Source: Bryobacterales bacterium (GTDB lineage: Bacteria > Acidobacteriota > Terriglobia > Bryobacterales > Bryobacteraceae). Taken from it: a stretch of DNA of 5,183 nt. Location: the NCBI GenBank assembly GCA_025462985.1, contig JAOAPP010000271.1:1-5183 (forward strand), read 5' to 3'. The notes below the pieces were generated by a model. It was given only the letters and a program-made list of their open reading frames with translations. It made no database searches and was not told the DNA's origin. The translations under genes were made by a program, and so were the position numbers. Positions 1 to 4,892 of this stretch are shown piece by piece; the first letter of the stretch is position 1, and each line of letters begins with the position of its first letter.

Positions 1-74
1 CCAAATTACTGACGCTGCAGCACAAGCAAGGAAACAATCTGGCTTATTTCGATTTCGTACGAGCCGGGAATTAA
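1..74 (+). CDS. C-terminal end of an unrecognised protein (5' part outside window)
   Basis: The frame whose first full codon is at base 3 is open from the window edge and ends at TAA 72-74. It gives 23 residues ending in NNLAYFDFVRAGN. The alternating hydrophobic/aromatic pattern looks like a beta strand at the end of a folded domain, and the other two forward frames read as less protein-like sequence here. It lies 37 nt upstream of the TPR gene on the same strand, so the two could share a transcript. I do not recognise the family from so short a tail. It could also be chance open sequence. Confidence 0.45.
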   Translation, partial: KLLTLQHKQGNNLAYFDFVRAGN

Positions 75-111
75 GGCTGGAACGGCCGCACGCACGGTTG
101 AAGATATTCTG

Positions 112-1308
112 GTGGGCATGCGTGCCGAAGCCGTGATTTGTGCCGTTGCAAGTTTGCTTCTTTGGGAACGTTTCTCATCCGCCCAGTCCGCCTCCGATTC
201 ACAACAGATACAAGCACACTCGCGGCGAGCGCAGGAATTTCTGGCTGCTAACAGGCCGGATTTGGCTGTAGGCGAGTTCAAGGCGATACTGGCGCTCGAC
301 CCCGATGACATTACCGCACGAGGCGATCTGGGAACGTTGCTGTATTTTCGCGGCGATTATGAGAACGCGGCCGGAGATCTTCGCGCCGTAGTGAAGAGCC
401 AGCCATCGCTCTGGAAAACGGTGATGCTGCTGGGCATGTGTGAAAAGCGACTGGGCAATGTGGCGGCGGCGCGCACCGATCTGGAGCGGGCCTTTCCGCA
501 ACTGTCAGAGGAGAAACTCCGGGTCCAGGCGGGCATGGAACTGACCGAGATCTACTACGCGTCACGCGATCTGGACAAGGCCGCAGATCTGGTAGGCGTT
601 CTTAGGAAGCTGAAACCGGAGGACGCAGGGATTTTATATACGGCGCATCGAATTTACTCCGAGCAAGCCGACGAGGCTGCGCTTGGTATTGCCATGCTGG
701 CGCCCAAGTCCGCGTGGATGCACGAAGTGATTGCCGAAGAGATGGTGATCCAGGGCGATACCGAAGCGGCGATCGCGCACTACCGCGAGGCCTTGAAGAT
801 CGACGATCACATTCCGGGCTTGCATTTTGAACTGGGTGAACTGTTGAGCAGCGCTTCATCGAATACAGATAAAGAACGGGCGGAAAAAGAATACGAAGCC
901 GCGCTTGCCCAGAACCCATTCGATGAAAAATCTGAATGCCGTCTCGGCAGGATCGCGCTGGGCCGCTCCGATCTGAAGGGAGCTTTGGCCCATTACTCGA
1001 GGGCCCTGGAACTGCAATCCGACGATCCTGAGGCCAATCTCGGTCTGGGAAAAGTAATGCTTGCGATGAACCAGCCGCAGAAAGCTGAAGCTCTGCTGGA
1101 GAAAGCCGTTCGCCTGGACCCGTCGGACTCGGTAGCTCACTATCATTTGGGAACGCTTTACCGGCAGCTGGGACGCAGCGGCGACGCGCGGCGGGAACTG
1201 GCGGAATTTCAGCGGCTCAAGCAAATGAAGGAGCAGCTGAAGGAAGTCTATAAGGAAATGCGAATTCGGGCCAAGCCCGGTGAGGAAGTGGCCGATATCC
1301 CGCAGTAG
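112..1308 (+). CDS. Exported tetratricopeptide-repeat (TPR) protein
   Basis: This encodes 398 residues. An N-terminal hydrophobic stretch (about residues 7-17) followed by a small-residue region (SSAQSA, 22-27) looks like a Sec signal peptide with cleavage near residue 27. The mature part is almost wholly 34-residue TPR helix pairs. Units are visible near 35-66, 68-100, 102-134, 138-171, 204-235, 236-272, 274-306, 308-340 and 342-372, with typical blocks such as GDTEAAIAHYREALKID, LKGALAHYSRALEL and QKAEALLEKAVRLDP. A charged helical tail (about 370-398) closes the protein. TPR arrays bind partner proteins or peptides; no catalytic domain is present, so the partner is unknown. The GTG at 112 was chosen because GAAG (100-103) sits 8 nt upstream; the ATG at 118 in the same frame is equally possible and keeps the signal peptide. 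The stop lies 4 bp from the stop of the convergent CRTAC1-type gene, whose family is often found with TPR proteins. Confidence 0.93.
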   Translation: MGMRAEAVICAVASLLLWERFSSAQSASDSQQIQAHSRRAQEFLAANRPDLAVGEFKAILALDPDDITARGDLGTLLYFRGDYENAAGDLRAVVKSQPSLWKTVMLLGMCEKRLGNVAAARTDLERAFPQLSEEKLRVQAGMELTEIYYASRDLDKAADLVGVLRKLKPEDAGILYTAHRIYSEQADEAALGIAMLAPKSAWMHEVIAEEMVIQGDTEAAIAHYREALKIDDHIPGLHFELGELLSSASSNTDKERAEKEYEAALAQNPFDEKSECRLGRIALGRSDLKGALAHYSRALELQSDDPEANLGLGKVMLAMNQPQKAEALLEKAVRLDPSDSVAHYHLGTLYRQLGRSGDARRELAEFQRLKQMKEQLKEVYKEMRIRAKPGEEVADIPQ

Positions 1309-1312
1309 CTGG

Positions 1313-2995
1313 CTATGGTTCTTGGATCGTGACGAGCTGGTTGGCCTTAACGCCTTTCAGGATCTGCACGGGACTGGAAGGCCAGCGGACTTCGAGATCC
1401 GCAATGGCCGCGTCGCCAAGCCCGAAATGAAGCCGTGGATCATTGGATGAGTAGAAGCTGGATTGCGCAGTCACTTCCTGAGCCTGACGCTTGCCCGCAA
1501 AGAAGCAAGTAACACGGGCGCCAATCGCGCTGCGATTCGATTTTGTCCCGATCAACTTCACCTTAAGCCAACGATTGCTTCCACCGAGATCATTGCGCAA
1601 GAGCGACGGAGGCTCATTCAGATTGACGATCAGAATGTCTATGTCTCCGTCATTGTCGAAGTCTCCGAATGCGCAGCCCCGGCTGCAGTGAGGTGCGGAA
1701 ATACCTGGGCCGGCGGCATTAACCAATTCCTCAAACTTGCCGTCTCCCAGGTTGCGAAATATCACTCGAGGCGTCTTGAGAGGATACTGCGGATTCTTGC
1801 GTTCGACTTCCGGGTACATGTTCCCGGTCACGTAGAAAAGGTCGGGATTTCCGTCGTTATCGAGATCCGCGATTGCCGCGCCCCAATTCACAAAACGTGT
1901 TTCGACACCCAAGCCGGCATCGACTGTGCGGTCCTCGAAATACCCCTTTCCACTATTCACGTACAGAACATTGGTGTCGTCCATGAAATGCGTCTTAAAG
2001 ATGTCGAGATTACCGTCCAGGTTGACATCGCCGATGCCGACGCCCATCCCTGCCTGGTCTACACCATCATCACTTAGCGCGCACCCTGCAACCAGGCCAA
2101 TTTCTTCGAACGTTCCGTCATGCTTGTTGCGAAAGAGAAGACTGGGACTTGAGTCGCAGGCGACGTAAATGTCGGGCCAGCCATCATTGTCAAAATCTGC
2201 GGCAGTCACAGTCATGCCATAGCCCGGACGGGCGTTTGAAATTCCTGCCTCCCGGCTGACATCTTTGAACGAGCCGTGGCCGTCATTGCGATAGAGCGAG
2301 TGGTGAGAGTACGGCAAGCCTCGAGGGCCGCAGAGCACCGGAACACCTTTCCACACGCAATTAGCACCGGAACCGGGCTTTGCGGCGCGGGTCAAATCGA
2401 AATCGACATAGTTTGCAACGAAGAGATCCAGGCGACCATTGCGGTCGTAGTCGACGAAGCAGCAGCCGGCGCCCCAGCGAGTTTGAGAATTGAGTAGCCC
2501 GGCTTGCTCAGTGACGTCAGTGAAAGTGCCATCGCCATTGTTCCGGTACAGTACGTTTTGCCCGTAGGCAGTGATGAATAAATCCTCGAACCCATCGTTG
2601 TTGTAGTCGCCCACCGTGACGGCGGAGGCCCACATCTTGCGCAGTAAGCCGGCCTTGGCTGTGACGTCCGTGAAAGAGCCGTCGCGGTTGTTTTTGTAGA
2701 GGCGGTTGCCGGCGTCCTCGTTGCCGCCAGTAGCGCGTAGTCCGCTGAGCACCAGGATGTCCATCCAGCCATCGTTGTCGTAGTCGAAGAACGCGCAGCC
2801 ACAACCGACGGTTTCGATGATGTAGTCCTTATGATCCGAGGCGCCGTAGACGGTTGGATAACGCAGTCCCGCCTGCTGTCCAATGTCGGTGAAATGGGCA
2901 TGGAAAGGAAGACCGGAAGCCTTCGAGCGAGGCGTTCCCTGAATATTACGCGAGGCCGGACCCTGCCCCCGGCACAGGAGGGGAAGGGCGAGCAT
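1313..2995 (-). CDS. CRTAC1-family protein: FG-GAP/VCBS beta-propeller with C-terminal ASPIC/UnbV domain
   Basis: This encodes 560 residues from the first ATG. Seven acidic loops of the DxDxDG type, as in integrin-like FG-GAP blades, begin near residues 71 (DYDNDGWMD), 130 (DYNNDGFED), 182, 267, 323, 377 and 445. Several are followed by the blade motif LYRNNGDGTFTDVT. This predicts a seven-bladed, probably Ca2+-binding propeller. Residues about 475-560 (NRWLKVKLIGTKSNRSAIGA through EVRWPSS) match the ASPIC/UnbV domain found at the C terminus of CRTAC1-like proteins. Family members are secreted, and their role is mostly binding or adhesion of unknown kind. With ATG 2995 the N terminus (MLALPLLCRGQG) is a poor signal peptide lacking positive charge. 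The frame stays open upstream to a TGA at 3038-3040 and encodes SRREVLS just before this ATG, so the true protein probably carries a Tat signal. The gene is tail to tail with the TPR gene. Confidence 0.94.
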   Translation of the reverse strand: MLALPLLCRGQGPASRNIQGTPRSKASGLPFHAHFTDIGQQAGLRYPTVYGASDHKDYIIETVGCGCAFFDYDNDGWMDILVLSGLRATGGNEDAGNRLYKNNRDGSFTDVTAKAGLLRKMWASAVTVGDYNNDGFEDLFITAYGQNVLYRNNGDGTFTDVTEQAGLLNSQTRWGAGCCFVDYDRNGRLDLFVANYVDFDLTRAAKPGSGANCVWKGVPVLCGPRGLPYSHHSLYRNDGHGSFKDVSREAGISNARPGYGMTVTAADFDNDGWPDIYVACDSSPSLLFRNKHDGTFEEIGLVAGCALSDDGVDQAGMGVGIGDVNLDGNLDIFKTHFMDDTNVLYVNSGKGYFEDRTVDAGLGVETRFVNWGAAIADLDNDGNPDLFYVTGNMYPEVERKNPQYPLKTPRVIFRNLGDGKFEELVNAAGPGISAPHCSRGCAFGDFDNDGDIDILIVNLNEPPSLLRNDLGGSNRWLKVKLIGTKSNRSAIGARVTCFFAGKRQAQEVTAQSSFYSSNDPRLHFGLGDAAIADLEVRWPSSPVQILKGVKANQLVTIQEP

Positions 2996-3031
2996 GCTAA
3001 GGACTTCGCGTCGGCTAAGGTGTACGGAAAT
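2996..3031 (-). other. Probable upstream extension of the CRTAC1 gene encoding a Tat signal motif
   Basis: The 12 codons before ATG 2995, in the same frame, read ISVHLSRREVLS and run straight into MLALPLLC. SRREVL resembles the twin-arginine consensus (S/T)RRxFLK and is followed by a hydrophobic stretch, as in a Tat signal peptide. No ATG, GTG or TTG lies between the TGA at 3038-3040 and ATG 2995. The only near-cognate start is ATT at 3031-3029. GGGAG (3045-3041 on the minus strand) lies 9 nt before it, good Shine-Dalgarno spacing. Either translation starts at ATT, or the original start was lost by rearrangement or mutation. Confidence 0.5.
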
Positions 3032-3044
3032 GGAGTGTCACTCC
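3032..3044. repeat. 13-nt perfect dyad GGAGTG-T-CACTCC
   Basis: Two perfect 6-bp arms flank one central base. On the CRTAC1 strand the dyad overlaps the GGGAG ribosome-binding candidate, and as RNA it could form a small hairpin (GGAGU paired with ACUCC) that would hide it. It could equally be a protein-binding site or a recombination-related sequence next to the recombinase remnant. The symmetry is certain; the function is unknown. Confidence 0.45.
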
Positions 3045-3058
3045 CAAAAGGACATCAA

Positions 3059-3150
3059 TCACTTCGCCATCATAGCTCGATCAGGCGCTCGTGCGTCGTA
3101 CTGTGCGCCAGTGGTGCGATGCCCGAGCAACTGTGGATATCCGCACCTTT
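3059..3150 (-). pseudogene. Possible decayed 3' end of a tyrosine recombinase (integrase) gene
   Basis: On the minus strand one frame reads KGADI (3150-3136). Five nucleotides later another frame reads LLGHRTT (3130-3110), continues as GAQYDARAPDRAMMAK, and stops at TGA 3061-3059. Tyrosine recombinases commonly end with GAD(I/L)xxxQxLLGHxTTxxTxRYAHLxPDR, where the LGH histidine and the RY tyrosine belong to the catalytic set. The order of the pieces fits, but about 10 nt are missing between the blocks, which breaks the frame, and two residues are missing before the tyrosine. No N-terminal or core-domain sequence is visible upstream. It is a short match found by eye and could be chance. Confidence 0.33.
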
Positions 3151-3206
3151 AACGCCGTTCTGTTGGGATTGCTCCGGTCACCGAAATAGGCCGTCGATAG
3201 TCGCCA

Positions 3207-3222
3207 AGCGTAGATCTACGCT
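3207..3222. promoter_or_regulatory. 16-bp perfect palindrome AGCGTAGATCTACGCT
   Basis: Every base from 3207 to 3222 pairs with its mirror. The palindrome ends 29 nt before the ATG of the molybdopterin-domain gene at 3252, a usual place for an operator or a 5'-UTR hairpin. It does not look like the Escherichia coli ModE operator. No T-run follows, so a terminator is unlikely. The bound factor, if any, is unknown. Confidence 0.45.
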
Positions 3223-3251
3223 GCACCGCGCCAGCGCGCTAAAGTACTGTC

Positions 3252-3719
3252 ATGCGTTTGATTGCTATTTATCTTGTCTTCATGTGTGGACATGCATCGG
3301 GGCAGATGATGTTGCGGATCAATGATGCGTCGCCCGTGAACATTGCCGCGAAAGATCTCGCCAGGCTGCCGCGACACACTGCTGTATTGAACGAGCATAG
3401 CAAGCAGATCAGTTATGAAGGCGCGCTAATGCACGACGTACTCACCCTAGGTGGCGTTGATTTCGGCAAAGGACTTCATAGGAAGCAGCTTTCGAGTTAT
3501 GTGGCAGCGCTTGCCAACGATGGCTACGAGGTTGTCTATGCCCTGGCCGAGTTCGATCCCACCGTTGTGGACTCGGGTATTATTCTCGCGGACAAGCGCG
3601 AAGGGCAAACGCTCGCCGCGAATGAGGGGCCGCTCCGCATAGTCGTACCGCATGACGAGCGACCGACACGCTCTTTACGGTCGCTGCGGGAGATCGATGT
3701 TATGCAGCTGAAGAAGTGA
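3252..3719 (+). CDS. Small exported sulfite-oxidase-like molybdopterin-binding-domain protein
   Basis: This encodes 155 residues. Residues 1-17 (MRLIAIYLVFMCGHASG) look like a Sec signal peptide with cleavage before Q18. The rest matches, by pattern, the short secreted proteins annotated as molybdopterin-dependent oxidoreductases (SUOX-like fold): YEGALMHDVL (55-64), GYEVVYALAEFDP (91-103), ILADKREGQTLAANEGPLR (111-129) and IVVPHDERPTRSLRSLREI (130-148). True sulfite oxidases ligate the cofactor metal through a cysteine. The only cysteine here is Cys12 inside the signal peptide, so the mature protein has none, and catalysis by the usual mechanism is doubtful. No clear Shine-Dalgarno precedes ATG 3252. 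A molbindin gene lies convergently downstream, which supports a molybdenum-related role, and a 16-bp palindrome lies just upstream. The family call is confident; the activity is unknown. Confidence 0.85.
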   Translation: MRLIAIYLVFMCGHASGQMMLRINDASPVNIAAKDLARLPRHTAVLNEHSKQISYEGALMHDVLTLGGVDFGKGLHRKQLSSYVAALANDGYEVVYALAEFDPTVVDSGIILADKREGQTLAANEGPLRIVVPHDERPTRSLRSLREIDVMQLKK

Positions 3720-3814
3720 CCTGAACCATCCGCACAGGGATGCACGCTCAAACCAGGACTTCGCCGCAGCCGCGAGGTGCCCTTGATAGCAGGGAGATCC
3801 GCGACATCACGCCA

Positions 3815-3829
3815 AATCCAAGTTGGATT
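3815..3829. repeat. 15-nt dyad AATCCAA-G-TTGGATT between convergent genes
   Basis: Two perfect 7-bp arms flank one base, lying between the stops of the molybdopterin-domain gene (3719) and the molbindin gene (3862). As RNA it would form at most a 6-bp, AT-rich stem with a 3-nt loop, and no T-run follows on either strand. It is a weak candidate for a bidirectional terminator; a binding site is also possible. The rest of 3720-3861 shows no gene I can recognise. Confidence 0.3.
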
Positions 3830-3861
3830 GAAATTGCTGTGCTAACGCGAACCGCACGCCG

Positions 3862-4068
3862 CTAGCCCTTGCGAATCATTACTTCAGTAGATTTGATGAC
3901 GACGTGGACGGCATCGCCTTTCTCAAGCTTCAGTTCCCCTGCGCTCGCTCGTGAAATCAAGCTCTCGACCGTGTGATCGCCGACCTTCACCAATATATGT
4001 GCCATCACATCGCCTAAGCGAACCTCTTCCAGAGTGCCAGGGAGTTGATTTCGAGCAGATAGGGCCAT
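3862..4068 (-). CDS. Molbindin: single TOBE/Mop domain molybdate-binding protein
   Basis: This encodes 68 residues from ATG 4068, the full length of a stand-alone Mop protein. The N terminus MALSARNQLPG and the C-terminal block GDAVHVVIKSTEVMIRKG are the family signatures: SARNQ at 4-8, GD at 51-52 and KSTEVM at 59-64. Molbindins assemble as hexamers that bind molybdate or tungstate in the cytoplasm for storage or homeostasis, and the same fold is found in ModE and ModC. No signal peptide is present. An ATG two codons upstream (4074) is in frame, but homologues start two residues before SARNQ, so 4068 is preferred. No Shine-Dalgarno is seen. TGGTATAAC (4084-4076) resembles an extended -10 box and would start the RNA near 4069, so the message may be leaderless. 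The gene overlaps, in another frame, the out-of-phase tail of the LysR frame upstream and converges on the molybdopterin-domain gene. Confidence 0.9.
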   Translation of the reverse strand: MALSARNQLPGTLEEVRLGDVMAHILVKVGDHTVESLISRASAGELKLEKGDAVHVVIKSTEVMIRKG

Positions 4069-4747
4069 GTGCATGGTTATACCAGACTAGGTAAGATTGG
4101 AATGTCAGCGTTTCCTTGTCCTTTCCGTTCACATGAGCGAAGTTCCAGCGATTCTCCGGTTTCCAACGCGAGAAGGCGAGCAGACGGTGCTCAAGCAGGT
4201 CCTGCGGTGTCCTAGGTAATCGACACTTCTCGAGATAGACTGGACTCGCTAAAAGCTGATGCCGGTAAGTCAGGATCTTCCGCGCAACGAGCGTGGAATC
4301 CTTGAGCGCGCCGAGCCTAAACACCAGGTCTACGCCTTCGGCAATGTGATCGACCATGCGTTCAGTAACGAGGATCTGGACGCGGACGTCCGGGTGGGAC
4401 GCCTGGAACGCACCAACCAGGGGTGCGAGCAACGAATCGGAGATGCTGGGTGGGGTGGAAAGCCGCAAAACGCCTGAGACGTTCGCCAGGTGGTTCGAGG
4501 CGATGTTGTCGACCGCTTCGCTGAGCTCGGCGCTATGCTGCGCATGCTCGAACACCTCAGACCCGACATCGGTGAGCCGTAGGTTGCGCGTTGAACGTTC
4601 GAGTAGGCGGACCCCGAGCTGGTCTTCCAGGTCGGCAATGCGGCGGCTAACGGTCGAGATGGGCATTTTGAGGCGACGCGCCGCTTCCGAAAAGCTATTC
4701 GCCTCCACAACCTTCGCGAAAACCATCAGTGAGTTCAGATCTGTCAT
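3923..4747 (-). CDS. LysR-type transcriptional regulator, C-terminally truncated (probable pseudogene)
   Basis: The start MTDLNSLMVFAKVVEANSFS at ATG 4747 is the standard opening of the family; a GTG at 4765 adds six unneeded residues. Residues about 4-62 form the winged helix-turn-helix, with FSEAARRLKMPISTVSRRIA and the wing LGVRLLERSTRNLRLTDVG. Residues from about 85 enter the effector-binding domain (SGVLRLSTPPSISDSLLAPL, then HPDVRVQILVTERMVD). Recognisable sequence runs through NGKDKETLTFQSYL to about base 4088. Beyond that the frame reads VWYNHAHG and then runs through the molbindin gene in a different phase to a stop at 3923. Family members are about 300 residues, so roughly the last 80, completing the second subdomain, are missing. 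DNA binding could survive; normal effector response and oligomer contacts probably do not. It is divergent from the SnoaL-like gene, its likely former target. Confidence 0.85.
   Translation of the reverse strand: MTDLNSLMVFAKVVEANSFSEAARRLKMPISTVSRRIADLEDQLGVRLLERSTRNLRLTDVGSEVFEHAQHSAELSEAVDNIASNHLANVSGVLRLSTPPSISDSLLAPLVGAFQASHPDVRVQILVTERMVDHIAEGVDLVFRLGALKDSTLVARKILTYRHQLLASPVYLEKCRLPRTPQDLLEHRLLAFSRWKPENRWNFAHVNGKDKETLTFQSYLVWYNHAHGPICSKSTPWHSGRGSLRRCDGTYIGEGRRSHGRELDFTSERRGTEA
4076..4084 (-). promoter_or_regulatory. Putative extended -10 promoter element for the molbindin gene
   Basis: The minus strand reads TGGTATAAC, an extended -10 (TGn) with TATAAC differing from TATAAT at one base. 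A transcript would start about seven bases downstream, near 4069, at the molbindin ATG 4068. A CTGACA box at 4108-4103 resembles a -35, but the 21-nt spacer is too long, so the extended -10 would have to suffice. The element lies immediately beyond the point where LysR similarity ends. Confidence 0.35.
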
Positions 4748-4784
4748 CGCTTTGCCAAACTTCACAACCCGTGGACTCGAAGAA

Positions 4785-4823
4785 TTATCCCAGACTTGAG
4801 AAATAGATTCCCGACTTATCCCA
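4785..4823. promoter_or_regulatory. Pair of TTATCCCA direct repeats, candidate LysR operator
   Basis: TTATCCCA occurs at 4785-4792 and again at 4816-4823, start to start 31 bp, close to three turns of DNA. Both lie in the 145-bp gap between the divergent LysR and SnoaL-like genes. LysR proteins typically bind two sites in such gaps, one regulating their own gene and one near the target promoter. If the putative promoter at 4825-4853 is right, the copies sit around -75 and -44 from its start. The repeat is seen; its role as operator is inference. Confidence 0.4.
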
Positions 4824-4824
4824 C

Positions 4825-4853
4825 TAGACGCGGAGATGGAAGCAGCTGATACT
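4825..4853 (+). promoter_or_regulatory. Weak candidate sigma-70-type promoter for the SnoaL-like gene
   Basis: TAGACG (4825-4830) and GATACT (4848-4853) each match four of six consensus bases and are 17 nt apart. Transcription would begin near 4860, leaving a leader of about 33 nt before ATG 4893. The weak boxes would fit a promoter needing an activator, but such matches also arise by chance. Confidence 0.25.
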
Positions 4854-4892
4854 GATCTCGGGAGTTACCCCAAACTGCTAAGGACCGAGATC

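Noticed and set aside
1290..1340. Terminator between the TPR and CRTAC1 genes
   Set aside because: No stem-loop with a T-run is visible on either strand around the 4-bp gap.
1463..2077. A 204-codon open frame on the + strand inside the CRTAC1 gene, with smaller ones nearby
   Set aside because: It lies antisense to a strongly supported gene. The repeated Asp/Asn/Gly-rich blade codons leave the opposite strand open by chance, and the translation resembles no family.
1640..2790. Recurrent DNA words such as ccatcgttgt-cgtagtcg within 1640-2790, suggestive of a repeat array
   Set aside because: They are the codons of the seven DxDxDG loops in the propeller, spaced by blade length and diverged, not an independent repeat or CRISPR.
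3076..3189. A + strand open frame ending at TAG 3187-3189 and reading RRTVRQWCDARATVDIRTFN
   Set aside because: Only about 37 codons, with no good start or ribosome-binding site and no recognised family; it is opposite the recombinase-like remnant and is more likely its shadow.
3228..3239. CGCG-CCAG-CGCG self-complementary stretch before the molybdopterin-domain gene
   Set aside because: The arms are only 4 bp in a GC-rich context, expected by chance; the adjacent 16-bp palindrome is the stronger signal.
2831..3325. A 164-codon + strand frame spanning the CRTAC1 5' end and the intergenic region
   Set aside because: It overlaps two supported genes, has no domain-like sequence and no ribosome-binding site, and its translation is arginine/serine-rich noise.
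3720..3861. Remnant of the missing LysR C terminus in the gap between the two molybdenum-linked genes
   Set aside because: None of the frames I read on either strand shows the expected LysR C-terminal pattern.
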